A stretch of DNA of 64,000 nucleotides from Enterobacter cloacae (GCF_013375935.1 NZ_CP056117.1:2232001-2296000); one strand, 5' to 3'; counted from the stretch's first letter, positions 1-9,518 are shown. Program-made: numbers and translations. The notes: generated by a model from the sequence alone, not told the origin.

Positions 1-458
1 GCCAGCCCCTCGCGGGTTTCGATCATCGCCAGGGTCAGGATCTCGTCGTTGGCGTGCCGGGGATAATCGCTTCCGCCGTAGAGCAGCCCTCGCGCAGGGC
101 CAAAAGAGCGAAAGCCCAGCGGCGGATAGCGGCACGCGGCGACGAAGCGACGGGCCTCCTCCGCGCTGGAGATCATCGGGCAGATCACGCCGTAGGCCCC
201 TGCGTCCAGCACGCGCATGATTTGCGCCGGATCGTTATCCGCAACGCGCACCAGCGGCACGGCTGGGGTGGCTGAAAGCGCCTGAAGCATCGTCAGCGCG
301 CTGGCAAAATCGATCATACCGTGCTGCAAATCGACGGTGACGGCGTCGTAGCCCTGGTGGCCGATGATTTCCGCGCTATAGCCGGAGGGGATCGCCAGCC
401 AGCCGTTAACGATCGGGGTATTTTCCCGTACTGCGGTCTTTAGTCTGTTGTTGCGCAC
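1..458 (-). CDS. HpcH/HpaI-family aldolase, partial (3' end beyond window)
   Basis: Translating the minus strand from a GTG at 458 gives an open frame that runs off the left edge (about 152 residues seen). It reads as a class II HpcH/HpaI aldolase/citrate-lyase-beta family enzyme: a VDLQHG segment near residue 47, a DAGAYGVICPMI segment, and a MIETREG segment with the metal-binding Glu of the family. Such enzymes cleave 2-oxo-4-hydroxy acids to pyruvate and an aldehyde. The start overlaps the end of the upstream hydrolase gene by 19 bp and has a GGAG-like site about 10 bases before it, so it is the last visible gene of the leftward operon. The substrate cannot be told from sequence. Confidence 0.8.
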   Translation of the reverse strand, partial: MRNNRLKTAVRENTPIVNGWLAIPSGYSAEIIGHQGYDAVTVDLQHGMIDFASALTMLQALSATPAVPLVRVADNDPAQIMRVLDAGAYGVICPMISSAEEARRFVAACRYPPLGFRSFGPARGLLYGGSDYPRHANDEILTLAMIETREGL

Positions 459-1195
459 TGTATGCACTCCGTTATCCACTGACGCAGCGGCGGGGCAACC
501 TCGTCCGGGGTTTCCAGCGGTATAAAATGCCCGCCGGTCTCCACCGTGTACCACGTCGCGTCCGCGTTGCCTGCCGCCAGTAACTGGTGATGTTGGGGCG
601 TGCAGATCGCGTCCTGCGCCCCGTTGATAAGTAGGGTGGGGCAGGAGAGGGCGTTAAACGCTGCCCTGTTATCCTGCCGGTGAATGGCTATTTCCGTCTG
701 CTGTGCGAAGGTGGTGATGCCGCACTCCTCCGCCATCCGGCAGATAACCTCCCGCAGAGCGCGGTCGTGCAGGCGTGACGGGGCGACATAGCTTCGCCAC
801 AGGGACGACGCCAGCCACTCAGCCACGCCCTGCGACCGGGCGGCGCGTACCGCTTCCCGCCGCCGCGCGGCATTTTCCGGCGGATCGGCGAGGGGATTGG
901 CGGACATCAATGCCAGCCCCTTTAGCCTTTCTGGCGCGTCGGCGGCAATTTGCAGCGCGACAATCGCGCCGAGAGAAAACCCGGCCAGCAGGAAGCGCGG
1001 CGGCAGCACGGTTAACAGCCGTCGTGACGCCTGCCGCGCGGACTCTGCTCCCGTCAGCGTGACGCTCAGCACCGCCGGAACGTTCAGCCGCTCAATGACG
1101 GGCTGCCAGAGGCGGGCGTTACAGAGCGTGCCGCCGAGCAGCACCAGCGGCAGGTCGGTGTTATCGAGAAGCGGAAGTGCCATCTTATCCCTCAC
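440..1195 (-). CDS. alpha/beta hydrolase (enol-lactonase/esterase-like)
   Basis: A 251-residue alpha/beta-hydrolase-fold protein. Visible catalytic elements are the nucleophile elbow GFSLG (Ser near residue 74), the acid in NGAQDAICTP and the His in GGHFIPLETPD close to the C terminus; LGGTLCNARLW fits the oxyanion-hole loop. There is no signal peptide, so it is probably cytoplasmic. The GTG start overlaps the stop of the upstream SDR gene by 4 bases (GTGA), pointing to translational coupling. An internal ATG at 1183 with a GAGGG site about 6 bases upstream is an equally plausible start. Family members hydrolyse esters or lactones; in this operon it may open a lactone or ester intermediate, which is inference. 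Confidence 0.82.
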   Translation of the reverse strand: MRDKMALPLLDNTDLPLVLLGGTLCNARLWQPVIERLNVPAVLSVTLTGAESARQASRRLLTVLPPRFLLAGFSLGAIVALQIAADAPERLKGLALMSANPLADPPENAARRREAVRAARSQGVAEWLASSLWRSYVAPSRLHDRALREVICRMAEECGITTFAQQTEIAIHRQDNRAAFNALSCPTLLINGAQDAICTPQHHQLLAAGNADATWYTVETGGHFIPLETPDEVAPPLRQWITECIQCATTD

Positions 1196-1956
1196 GTTGC
1201 CGTCCAGCCGCCGTCAACCATCAGCGCGCTGCCGGTGATCAGCGCGGCGGCATCAGAGGCGAGAAAGACCACCGGGCCCATAATGTCCTCAAGCCTGCCC
1301 AGCCGGCGCAGCTTGATGTTCTCCAGCACGTAGTGGCGAAACGCCGGATCGGCCAGCGACGAACGGGAAAGGTCGGTTTCAATAAAGGTCGGGCAGAGCG
1401 TATTTACCCGGATCCCCGCCTCGCCCAGCTCCAGCGCCATGGTTCGGGTTAGCCCTTCAAGGGCGAACTTGGAGGCGCAATACACGCTGCGCCCGGGGCC
1501 GCCCACGTGCCCCATTTGCGAAGAGACGTGAACGATCGACCCGCCTTTATTGCCCGCCCGCATTCGCCCGGCGACGCGCTGGCTGATAAAAAAGGTGGCG
1601 CGCAGGTTGAGCGCTATCACCGCATCGAAATTTTCCTCGCTGACCTCAAGAAATGGCTGGTGACGCGCCAGCCCGGCGCTGTTCACCAGAATGTCGAGAT
1701 CCGGCAGGTTTGCCAGCGCGCGCTCCACGTCATGGGGTTGGGTGATATCCAGCGCTACCGTCTGAAGCGTGAGCCGGTGTCCGGCGGCCAGGCCGGCGGC
1801 GCTCGCCAGCGCGTCACGATCCCGGGCGGCAATCCATACCTCTGCGCCCGCCTGCGCGAGCGCAACGGCGGCGGCAAAGCCAATTCCTCTGGAGCCGCCG
1901 GTGACCAGCGCGCGTTTGCCGTGCAGGTAAAAAGAAGGCGTTTGCGGTAGCGTCAT
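1192..1956 (-). CDS. short-chain dehydrogenase/reductase (SDR)
   Basis: A 254-residue classical SDR. The NAD(P) motif TGGSRGIG is at residues 19-26, NSAG follows at about 92, and the catalytic set is Ser in HVSSQMG plus YCASK near residue 160; the C terminus ends in the usual DGGWT segment. It should interconvert a secondary alcohol and ketone with NAD(P). It lies 3 bp after the histidinol-dehydrogenase-family gene and overlaps the hydrolase gene, so it is a central gene of the leftward catabolic operon. The arrangement of an SDR beside a HisD-family dehydrogenase recalls sulfopropanediol degradation genes (hpsN/hpsP), but no sulfolactate lyase gene is visible, so that is only a comparison. 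Confidence 0.88.
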   Translation of the reverse strand: MTLPQTPSFYLHGKRALVTGGSRGIGFAAAVALAQAGAEVWIAARDRDALASAAGLAAGHRLTLQTVALDITQPHDVERALANLPDLDILVNSAGLARHQPFLEVSEENFDAVIALNLRATFFISQRVAGRMRAGNKGGSIVHVSSQMGHVGGPGRSVYCASKFALEGLTRTMALELGEAGIRVNTLCPTFIETDLSRSSLADPAFRHYVLENIKLRRLGRLEDIMGPVVFLASDAAALITGSALMVDGGWTAT

Positions 1957-1959
1957 GAA

Positions 1960-3282
1960 TTACACCTTTTCCCGCACCGGGGCAGGCGCGGCGTAGGGCA
2001 CCTCGGTCTGGCCGTAACGGCGCACGCGAATGTTGGCCTGCTCGGCATGACCGGCGAACCCTTCCAGCAGTGACAGGCGTGAGCAATAGCTGCCGATTTC
2101 GGCGGTCGCTTCGTCGCTAAGGACTTTCTGAAAGGTGCAGGTTTTCATGAATTTGCCGACCCACAGCCCCCCGGTGTAGCGCGCGGCTTTTTGCGTCGGC
2201 AGCGTGTGGTTGGTGCCGATCACCTTATCGCCATAGGCAACGTTGGTGCGCGGGCCAAGGAACAGCGCGCCGTAGTTGGTCAGGCTGGCAAGGAACCAGT
2301 CGTCCCGGTCGGTCATGACCTGAACGTGTTCGGAAGCAATACGATCCGCCTCCACCAGCATCTCGTCGTAGCTCTCGCACACGATAATTTCGCCATAGTC
2401 CCGCCACGACTGGCGGGCGATGTCGGCGGTAGGGAGTTTTTCCAGCAGCCGTTCCACTTCGCCGAGCGTCTCTTTCGCAAGCTGAAGCGAGTTCGTCAGC
2501 AGGATGGCGGGCGTGGTGACGCCGTGTTCCGCCTGGCCCAGCAGGTCCGTGGCGCACATTTCCGCATCAACGGTTTCATCGGCGATCACCAGCGTTTCCG
2601 TCGGACCGGCAAACAGATCGATACCTACCCGGCCAAACAGCTGGCGCTTGGCCTCCGCGACGAAGGCGTTGCCGGGGCCCACCAGCATGTCGACCGGCGC
2701 CAGCGAGCCGGTGCCCAGCGCCATTGCGCCAATCGCCTGAATGCCCCCCAGGGCATAAATTTCCGTTGCTCCGGCCATTTTTTGTGCCGCGACGATGGCG
2801 GGAGCAGGCTCGCCGTTAAACGGCGGAGCACAGCTGACGATCCGTGAGCATCCCGCCACGCTGGCGGTGATGATCGACATGTGGGCGGAGGCGAGCAGAG
2901 GATATTTTCCGCCGGGCACATAGCACCCTACGGCGTTAATCGGAATATTTTTATGCCCGAGAATAACGCCGGGGCGCGTTTCAATTTCCAGATCCCGCAA
3001 ACACGCTTTCTGCGCGCGGGCAAAATTCGCTACCTGCTGCTGGGCGAATTCAATATCCTGAATGTCCTGGCGGCTTAGCTGCTTAATACAGCGGTCAATC
3101 TCCGCTGGCGTCAGGCGATAATCCTGACGGTCATAGCGATCGAATTTAATCGATAATTCGCGGATGGCTTTATTCCCGCGCTTTTCTATATCTGCAAGTA
3201 TGTGTTCAACCGTTTCTCTTATTTGCTGGCTGGCCTGCTGGCGTTCTTCGGTAGATTTACCGCTTTTCAATTTCCACGACAC
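1960..3282 (-). CDS. histidinol-dehydrogenase-family alcohol dehydrogenase (HpsN-like), copy 1
   Basis: A 440-residue member of the HisD family, which oxidises an alcohol through the aldehyde to an acid with NAD and a bound metal. Family segments seen are [31 protein letters not shown], the metal/catalytic GQAEHG, SEHVQV and GTNHTLPT followed by [11 protein letters not shown]. It is unlikely to be the histidine biosynthesis enzyme: it sits in a catabolic operon behind a transporter, not among his genes, and it resembles sulfopropanediol 3-dehydrogenase (HpsN) types in organisation. A frameshifted paralogue lies at 8192-9486 in the opposite operon. The start is 76 bp downstream of the transporter stop. 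Confidence 0.85.
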   Translation of the reverse strand: MSWKLKSGKSTEERQQASQQIRETVEHILADIEKRGNKAIRELSIKFDRYDRQDYRLTPAEIDRCIKQLSRQDIQDIEFAQQQVANFARAQKACLRDLEIETRPGVILGHKNIPINAVGCYVPGGKYPLLASAHMSIITASVAGCSRIVSCAPPFNGEPAPAIVAAQKMAGATEIYALGGIQAIGAMALGTGSLAPVDMLVGPGNAFVAEAKRQLFGRVGIDLFAGPTETLVIADETVDAEMCATDLLGQAEHGVTTPAILLTNSLQLAKETLGEVERLLEKLPTADIARQSWRDYGEIIVCESYDEMLVEADRIASEHVQVMTDRDDWFLASLTNYGALFLGPRTNVAYGDKVIGTNHTLPTQKAARYTGGLWVGKFMKTCTFQKVLSDEATAEIGSYCSRLSLLEGFAGHAEQANIRVRRYGQTEVPYAAPAPVREKV

Positions 3283-3358
3283 GCGTAACTCCTTACCTTT
3301 TTCAGATGACAGATGCCCTCCCGGCGAGCCGGGATAGGTTATTTATATTCAGAATGCG

Positions 3359-4597
3359 TTATCGATCCGGTGCGGCTGCGTACGCGCCGTTTTTTAATAA
3401 CCGGGACGATCTCTGTGCCTTGCGGGTATATACCCAGCGGGCGGACAGCGGGGTGACAATGGCGGCAATAACGGAAAGGGCGGCAATTAATATATAACCG
3501 GACGACAGGTTAATATGCTGCATCATGACGCCCATCATCACCGGCCCGACAAACATGCCGCAGGAATAGATGGTCTGGAATAACCCCATCCGCGTGGATT
3601 GCTCGTCGGAGGTCGTATTCACCACGCTAAGCGACATAAAGGCGGCGAAGGCCATGCCGAACGAAAAGCCTGCCAGCGCCTGCCACAGGTAAATTACGTA
3701 CATATTGCTGGTGAAGGGGATGCCGAAGGTGGAGACCACCTGTAAGACGATGCCGAGCACGGCGGTTTTAACCAGACCAAGGCGCTGATAAAAAACCGAG
3801 CTGCACAGGGCGATAGCCAGCCCGTAAAACAGAAGGTGGATATTTCCGAGCACCGCGAGGATCCCCGCCCGGGCGCCGAGCTGTTCGGCGTAGACCGGCG
3901 TCAGCGTGTCGCGGGTGGCGAAGGGAACCAGAATCACGACGGTTGCCAGAATGCCGAGCAGCCAGACGGAACGGTCGGCCAGCTGCTGGCGCGCGCCGGT
4001 GATGCAGGCCTTAAGCGTGGGGGCCTGCACCGGGTCGTGCACGTCCTGGATACGGGTCGTCAGGATCAGCGCGACCAGGGCAGAAATACAGGAGACAAAG
4101 AAGGCGATATTGTTCGCAAAATAGTGAATCAGCACCGCGCCAATGCAGTTGCCGAGAAACACGCCGACGGGGCCGGCCAGCGCCAGCAGCGCGACGGCGG
4201 CAGGGGCTTCGTCGCGTTCGAAATAGCGCATAAACAGGATGTTGTACAGCACCCAGGTCGCTGCGGTGACGCCGTCGGCCGCTTTCGCTATATACAGCGT
4301 GATGGCGTTGGGCTCAAGCCAGGCAATTGGCCAGGCGATAATCGGCAGCACCAGACCAATCTGGATAAAAATCCTGCGGCTCTTTACCACGTCGGAAATA
4401 ATGCCGAGCGGGAAGCGTATAAGCAGGGTTGCCAGCCCGGAGGCGCCCATGACGATCCCCATGATCTGTGGCTCTATACCCTGGTTGATCATCATGGGTG
4501 CCAGAAAGGCATCAATGCTGTGAATACAGATGAAGAACAGAATGCTGATAATGAAAAAGAGCCGGGCTTCCCGACGGCGTAACAGTGCTCGCAACAT
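3359..4597 (-). CDS. major facilitator superfamily transporter
   Basis: A 412-residue integral membrane protein with about 12 hydrophobic segments and the MFS loop signature between helices 2 and 3 (RFPLGIISDVVKSRR). The chosen ATG at 4597 has an AGAGG site about 8 bases upstream; a longer reading from 4639 adds 14 residues without a better site. It is the first gene of the leftward operon, divergent from the LacI-family regulator, so it most likely imports the substrate of the pathway. The substrate is unknown. The control region in front of it holds LacI-type operator candidates. Confidence 0.88.
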   Translation of the reverse strand: MLRALLRRREARLFFIISILFFICIHSIDAFLAPMMINQGIEPQIMGIVMGASGLATLLIRFPLGIISDVVKSRRIFIQIGLVLPIIAWPIAWLEPNAITLYIAKAADGVTAATWVLYNILFMRYFERDEAPAAVALLALAGPVGVFLGNCIGAVLIHYFANNIAFFVSCISALVALILTTRIQDVHDPVQAPTLKACITGARQQLADRSVWLLGILATVVILVPFATRDTLTPVYAEQLGARAGILAVLGNIHLLFYGLAIALCSSVFYQRLGLVKTAVLGIVLQVVSTFGIPFTSNMYVIYLWQALAGFSFGMAFAAFMSLSVVNTTSDEQSTRMGLFQTIYSCGMFVGPVMMGVMMQHINLSSGYILIAALSVIAAIVTPLSARWVYTRKAQRSSRLLKNGAYAAAPDR

Positions 4598-4711
4598 GGT
4601 TCTGAACCTCTTAAAAAGTAATGGGTTATCACCAGCCAAGTACGACGTTTACCGGTTCAGTCCTTTGGGCGACTCCTGTTCTCTCCGGTACCATGACGGT
4701 ATGAAAACGCT

Positions 4712-4727
4712 TTGCATACGTATTCAA
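4712..4727. promoter_or_regulatory. LacI-family operator candidate 1
   Basis: Sequence ttgcatacgtattcaa, an imperfect inverted repeat of the LacI type. It matches the second site at 4802 in 14 of 16 positions. It lies about 115 bp upstream of the transporter start. Confidence 0.5.
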
Positions 4728-4801
4728 GAATTGAAGTTACGAGAAGGTTTCATTTTTGTAAAGTGATCTCGATCTTGTTGTGAGAATTTTAATTTTTTGT
4801 G

Positions 4802-4817
4802 TTGCATACGCATGCAA
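4802..4817. promoter_or_regulatory. LacI-family operator candidate 2
   Basis: Sequence ttgcatacgcatgcaa: ttgcat and atgcaa are perfect inverted arms around acgc, as expected for a dimeric LacI-family repressor. It lies about 85 bp upstream of the regulator start, so autoregulation is likely. Confidence 0.55.
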
Positions 4818-4903
4818 AGGTGGTGTAAGTATAAAAAACACCCACTCGCTGAGGCGTTTGAGCAGGCCGGAAAGGGTGGGGCGTTGATAAGGAATCAGGG
4901 GTA

Positions 4904-5974
4904 ATGAAACGTAAGACTTTTGCAGCAGTCACATCCCAGCAGGTCGCGCAGCTGGCGGGCGTATCGCAATCCGCAGTGTCGCGAACGTTTACGCCGGGAG
5001 CCAGTATTTCGCCGGCGACGCGTGAAAAAGTGCTGAAGGCGGCGCGGGAGCTAGGGTATCGCCCGAATGCGATAGCCCGTTCGCTCAACACGGCGCGTTC
5101 GCGCATTATCGGCGTGGTGATCTCCTACTTTGACAACCCCTTTTACTCGCAGGTGCTGGAGGCGCTGGCACAAAAACTGGACACGCTGAACTATCACCTG
5201 CTGCTGTTTGTCGGCGACCGTGAAGGCAACGTCGACCGTATTTTTGACCAGATCATGCAGTACCGGGTGGATGGCATTGTGCTGGCCTCGGTGACGCTGT
5301 CGCTGGAGCTGTCCGAAGAGTGCCTGGCTGCCGGAATACCGGTGGTGCTGTTTAACCGCAGCGAAGAGAGCGGAATGGCCTCCAGCGTAAACAGCAATAA
5401 CGAAGCGGCGGCGCGGCAGATTGCCGAGTTTTTGCTGGCGGGGGAGCATCAGCGTTTTGCCTATGTGGGCGGCGTGGCGGATTCCCCGGTCAATATTGCC
5501 CGCCAGCGCGGGTTTATCACCACGCTGGAAGAACACGGCATCACCGACGTGCGGGTAGTGCACGGCAATTACGATGTTCAACAAACGACCCGGGCAGCCT
5601 ACGCCCTGTTTTCGGCGTCGCCTGCGCCCGATGCGGTCTTTGTTGCTAACGACCATATGGCCGTCACGGTGATGGACGTGGCGCGCTACGAGTTTGGGCT
5701 GCGCGTTCCGGAGGAGGTCTCCGTTGTCGGATATGACGACATCGGCCCTTCCGGCTGGCCCTCCTATGCGCTCACCTCGGCATCACAGCCGGTAGGCGCG
5801 ATGGTGGACGCCACGGTGGACCTGTTGATGAAGCAAATTGACAGCGGAACCATCGAGCCTGAACAGATTACGGTGCCCGGCACGCTGGTGATACGCCACT
5901 CGGCGCGCCGTCCGCGCAGCGGCGTTATCGAAACCAATGGGGTTACGCTTTACCAGTCAAAGGAGCGCAAATGA
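4904..5974 (+). CDS. LacI-family transcriptional regulator
   Basis: A 356-residue repressor-type protein. The N-terminal helix-turn-helix spans about residues 10-30 (SQQVAQLAGVSQSAVSRTF) and the hinge helix follows (RPNAIARSLNT, ending near 60); the rest is a periplasmic-binding-protein-like effector domain with GVVISYFDNPFYSQVLEAL and VVGYDDI segments. The start has an AGGGG site 4-5 bases upstream. Its stop overlaps the start of the following NTF2-fold gene (ATGA), so regulator and enzymes are one operon. It probably senses a pathway intermediate and controls both divergent operons. Confidence 0.9.
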   Translation: MKRKTFAAVTSQQVAQLAGVSQSAVSRTFTPGASISPATREKVLKAARELGYRPNAIARSLNTARSRIIGVVISYFDNPFYSQVLEALAQKLDTLNYHLLLFVGDREGNVDRIFDQIMQYRVDGIVLASVTLSLELSEECLAAGIPVVLFNRSEESGMASSVNSNNEAAARQIAEFLLAGEHQRFAYVGGVADSPVNIARQRGFITTLEEHGITDVRVVHGNYDVQQTTRAAYALFSASPAPDAVFVANDHMAVTVMDVARYEFGLRVPEEVSVVGYDDIGPSGWPSYALTSASQPVGAMVDATVDLLMKQIDSGTIEPEQITVPGTLVIRHSARRPRSGVIETNGVTLYQSKERK

Positions 5975-6942
5975 CCAGATTGCGGGGCTTCAGCCCACAG
6001 TTCGACACTCTCCAGCAGTTCATTTTGACGCTCACGCATGTGGTGTGGGAGCAAAAGGATATCGGACAGCTGGCGGATTTTTATGCCACCCCGGTGGTCT
6101 TTACCACCCCTGAAAAACAGCTGCACGAGCTTTCCCAGTTTATGCGCCTTACGCTTGAGGCGATGCACAGCTTCCCGCAGCGCACGGTGCTGACCGAGGA
6201 TATCCTGTGCAGCCAGAATCCGGGCGAGGAGCACTACGCCGCGCAGCGCACCGTTGCCCGGATCCAGCACCAGGGCGAGGGATTTTTTGGCCCCCCGACC
6301 GGTAAAAACGTCTGGGTACGCACGTGGGCCGATCGCCTTTGCGTCGACGGGGCCGTGCGCCAGGAGTGGTTGCTCCAGGATCGCGCGGCAATCGTGGCGC
6401 AGCTGGGGCTGGATATCCGCGAGTTTGCCTTTAACCTCGCGAGCATGCGTCAGCAGCTTGGGGTGGAGTCGGTGTCTGCCGAGACGCTGGACGCCCGCTG
6501 GGCGGGCGGGCCTGACGGCGATGATGTGGAAGGGGCGCTGGCAGGCGTGGTGGAGCGCTATCTGACGATGTGGGCGGGCGGCAACAGCGGCGTGGTGCCC
6601 GGTTTATATCATCCTGCGGCGACGCTGTACGCGCCCGGCCACTGCATCTGTACCGGGGAACAGGACATTGGCGCACAGCTTTCCGGCTACCGCGCCTCAT
6701 TTGCCGACAGCGAGACGCAGCTTCATCACCTGATCGTGCGTAAGGATCCCAACGAGCCTGTCCGGCTTTCCTTGCGCTGGTCGTTATTAACCTGGCATGA
6801 CGGTTACGGCAAATTTGGCGCACCAACCCGTAAACCCGTTTCCGTAACCGGCATCAGCCAGCTTGAATTACGCGATGGATTAATTTTCCGGGAATATCTG
6901 GGTATTGATGAATTAGCGATTTGGTCGCAACTCTTTAATTAA
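5971..6942 (+). CDS. tandem NTF2/SnoaL-fold protein 1
   Basis: A 323-residue soluble protein with two repeats of an NTF2/SnoaL-like fold. Repeat 1 (about residues 12-145) has the helix pair followed by DFYATPVVFTTP and ends VRQEWLLQDRAAIVAQLGLD; repeat 2 (about 190-320) has VERYLTMWAGGNSGVVPGLYHPAATLY and ends LIFREYLGIDELAIWSQL. NTF2-fold enzymes include polyketide cyclases, isomerases and dehydratases acting on hydrophobic substrates. The ATG overlaps the regulator stop and has AGGAG at 5961-5965. It is a distant paralogue of the next gene, which has the same two-repeat layout. The two may act as a pair; the reaction is unknown. Confidence 0.7.
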   Translation: MTRLRGFSPQFDTLQQFILTLTHVVWEQKDIGQLADFYATPVVFTTPEKQLHELSQFMRLTLEAMHSFPQRTVLTEDILCSQNPGEEHYAAQRTVARIQHQGEGFFGPPTGKNVWVRTWADRLCVDGAVRQEWLLQDRAAIVAQLGLDIREFAFNLASMRQQLGVESVSAETLDARWAGGPDGDDVEGALAGVVERYLTMWAGGNSGVVPGLYHPAATLYAPGHCICTGEQDIGAQLSGYRASFADSETQLHHLIVRKDPNEPVRLSLRWSLLTWHDGYGKFGAPTRKPVSVTGISQLELRDGLIFREYLGIDELAIWSQLFN

Positions 6943-7048
6943 CAGGGGCGGCAGCGCCCTTATTCTGGCTGCCACTACTTTTCGCGTTTAATTCACCCTC
7001 ACTTACGGGTGCGGGTTTTTATTGTCTGAAAACAGAGCAGGAGTTTAT

Positions 7049-8191
7049 ATGTCTTCAACTGAAGCAACAAATAAAGCACCAGCCGTACCCGAAAAAAACA
7101 GTGTGAAAGCGTTAAAAGACGAGCCGGTATTACAGGTTGAACGTCGAGATTTTGTCGACCTGGTACCGGAAAAACGCCCGCGCGTACAGTCGTTACGCGG
7201 CTTTGATGACTGCTACACCGATATTGTCGATTATATCGTTCGCTGCACCCATAAAATATGGGACGAGCGCGACGTCGGCTTAATTTATTCCCACTATACC
7301 CATAACTGCGTGCTGTATAACGCGCTGGGCACATTATATAACCGCGAGCAGGTCGTTCAGGATACGCTGCAACGCTTAATTGCCTTCCCGGAGCGGCGCG
7401 GCATGGCCACCCAGGTTATCTGGAACGGGAATGATGTGGACGGTTTTTATACCTCTCACCTGGTGACGGGAAGCGGGCGGCATACCCAGCACAGCCATTT
7501 AGGCAAGCCGACAAACCGCACCTTCGTAACCCGTACCGTGGCGGATTGTATGATCCACGAAAATAAAATTTACCGGGAGTGGGTGGTCAGCGACAACATG
7601 TCGTTGATGAAGCAGCTCGGCCTGGATACCGATCGCATCGCGTTTGATATGGCGAAAGAGCAGTTTGATAAAGGCTTCCGCGTTATGGACATCGGCGAAA
7701 ATGGCCGCATGCTGGGGCAGTATCCGCCGGAGATGGAGTGTGATGTTTCGCTTGCGCATACCGATACGGAAGAGCAGTGCCTGCGCTGGCTGCACGAAAT
7801 TTTTAATCGCCGCATGTTCGGCAAGATCAAAGAGGTTTACGCGCCGAACGTGCAGTGGCACGGGCCGCTGATGAAGGAGCTGTACGGCACGGCGGCGGTG
7901 ACGCACCAGACGCTGGCGCTGGTGGGGATGATCCCTGACGGCGCGTGGCTGCCGCAGCATATCTGCTCTAACCCCTGCGACGAAGGCGGCGTGAAGGTGG
8001 CGGTTCGCTGGATTATCGAGGGCCATCATCTGGGCTACGGAGAGCTGGGCAGGCCTACCGGAGAACGCCTGTTCGTGATGGGCATGTCGCACTACCACAT
8101 CGTTAACGGAAAAATTGTCGACGAGTGGATCGTTTATGACCACCTTGCGCTGCTGGCGCAAATCAAACTCGGCCAGATGGAGGATGCGTAA
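7049..8191 (+). CDS. tandem NTF2/SnoaL-fold protein 2
   Basis: A 380-residue paralogue of the preceding gene with about 45 extra N-terminal residues rich in Lys, Glu and Pro. Repeat 1 runs from about 55 to 195 (HKIWDERDVGLIYSHYTHNCVLYNALG ... REWVVSDNMSLMKQLGLD type pattern) and repeat 2 from about 240 to 375 (FNRRMFGKIKEVYAPNVQWHG ... VDEWIVYDHLALLAQ). The ATG at 7049 has GCAGGAG at 7037-7043, which decides the start. The 106-bp gap before it holds a short GC hairpin at about 6946-6959 that could be a weak terminator. The 3' end abuts the next gene directly. Confidence 0.7.
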   Translation: MSSTEATNKAPAVPEKNSVKALKDEPVLQVERRDFVDLVPEKRPRVQSLRGFDDCYTDIVDYIVRCTHKIWDERDVGLIYSHYTHNCVLYNALGTLYNREQVVQDTLQRLIAFPERRGMATQVIWNGNDVDGFYTSHLVTGSGRHTQHSHLGKPTNRTFVTRTVADCMIHENKIYREWVVSDNMSLMKQLGLDTDRIAFDMAKEQFDKGFRVMDIGENGRMLGQYPPEMECDVSLAHTDTEEQCLRWLHEIFNRRMFGKIKEVYAPNVQWHGPLMKELYGTAAVTHQTLALVGMIPDGAWLPQHICSNPCDEGGVKVAVRWIIEGHHLGYGELGRPTGERLFVMGMSHYHIVNGKIVDEWIVYDHLALLAQIKLGQMEDA

Positions 8192-9486
8192 ATGAGCAAT
8201 CAGGTGAGCTGGATTAAGCGCCCGCAGGGGCAGGATGCACAGGCCGACCGTTCGCTGACCGATAAGGTCAGCGCCATTATCGAACGCGTCAAAACCGAGG
8301 GCGACGCGGCGCTGAGAGACTTCTCGCAGCAGTTTGATAACGTCGTGCCGGCGCAGTTTGAGGTGAGCGAGCGGGAGATCGCCGAAGCGCTGGAAGGGAT
8401 GGATGACCGGACGCGTCGCGACAGCGAGTTCGCCATTAGTCAGGTGCGTCGTTTTGCACAGGCGCAGCTGGCGACCATGCAGCCGCTGGAGGTAGAGACG
8501 CTGCCCGGCGTGCATCTTGGTCATCGGATCATCCCGGTGCAGACGGTGGGCTGCTACGTGCCGGGGGGCGTTATCCGATTCTCTCCGCGCCCGTGATGTC
8601 GATTGTTCCTGCCACGGTTGCGGGCTGCGAGCAGATTATCGCCTGCCTGCCGCCGGGCGCGCATCCGGCGATGATCGCGGTCTGCCACCTGGCGGGGGCG
8701 CATCGCATTTTTAAAGTTGGCGGCGCGCAGGCTATTGCGGCGATGGCCTGGGGAACGGACAGTATTCCGTCGGTGGACAAAATTGTTGGGCCCGGCAACG
8801 CCTTCGTTAACGAAGCGAAGCGCCAGGTGTTTGGTAAAGTCGGCATTGACGCGCTCGCCGGGCCGAGCGAGATTTTCACCATCGCTGACGACAGCGCCGA
8901 CCCGCGTATTCTCGCCGCCGATATGCTGGCGCAGGCGGAGCACGATATTCACACCCGCGTTGGGCTGGCGACCACCAGCAGGGATATTGCAACGCGCACC
9001 CTGGCGGAAGTTGAGCGTCAGCTCGCCAGCCTGCCAACGGCGGCAACGGCTGGCGAAGCGTGGCGCCGGCAGGGGGAGATTGTGCTTTGCGAAGATGAAG
9101 CGCAGCTGATCGCCTTTGCCGACCGGATGGCGACGGAGCATTTACAGGTTCATACCCGCGATCCGCACGCCACGGCTGCGAAGATCCGCAACTATGGCTC
9201 GTTGTTTATCGGCCAGAACGCCAGCGTGGTGTTCTCCGATAAATGTTGCGGCACCAACCATACGCTACCGACGATGGCGGCGGCACGTTATACCGGCGGG
9301 CTGTGGGTGGGGGCGTACGTCAAAATCTGTACCCATCAGTGGATTGACGAGCAGGGCATCCCGGCGATTGCGGAGCCGGCGATCCGCCAGAGCCGTACGG
9401 AAGGCATGCAGGGGCACCGACGGGCGGCAGAAATCCGCCTGCGTCCGCAGGACATCGACGCCATTACCAGCGGCATGCGGGACTAA
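8192..9486 (+). pseudogene. histidinol-dehydrogenase-family dehydrogenase, copy 2, frameshifted
   Basis: A second HisD-family gene, clearly paralogous to the one at 1960-3282. Frame 1 reads normally from the ATG at 8192 (GGAGG site just upstream) to CYVPGG, then goes out of frame and stops at 8596. The rest of the enzyme continues one base off to 9486, with [29 protein letters not shown] and GTNHTLPT. The break is at a run of six G residues at 8562-8567; one more G would give CYVPGGRYPILSAPVMS, matching copy 1. It is either a recent inactivating frameshift or a homopolymer error. If intact it would be about 431 residues. Confidence 0.85.
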
Positions 9487-9494
9487 ACGATACG

Positions 9495-9518
9495 CCGGGC
9501 AGCTTTCTGCCCGGTTTT
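9495..9518 (+). terminator. intrinsic terminator before the amidase gene
   Basis: An 8-bp GC-rich stem (CCGGGCAG / CTGCCCGG) with a CTTT loop followed by TTTT. It ends 20 bp before the amidase start, so the amidase is either attenuated or read by partial readthrough. Confidence 0.75.

Larger units (their letters stand above)
4598..4903. promoter_or_regulatory. divergent control region between transporter and LacI-type regulator
   Basis: This 306-bp stretch has no gene. It must hold the promoters of both divergent operons. Two similar 16-bp LacI-type sites are seen at 4712-4727 and 4802-4817, spaced 90 bp start to start. The first also overlaps a near palindrome at 4701-4717 (atg aaaacgcttt gcat type). 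The simplest reading is that the regulator encoded at 4904 represses one or both operons by binding, perhaps looping between, these sites. Confidence 0.55.

Noticed and set aside
54..275. Small plus-strand frame at the window start
   Set aside because: It is antisense to the aldolase coding sequence, which has clear family motifs.
1960..3282. Histidinol dehydrogenase of histidine biosynthesis (hisD)
   Set aside because: No his genes nearby; the gene is in a transporter-led catabolic operon and has a paralogue in the divergent operon. A HisD-family catabolic dehydrogenase is more likely.
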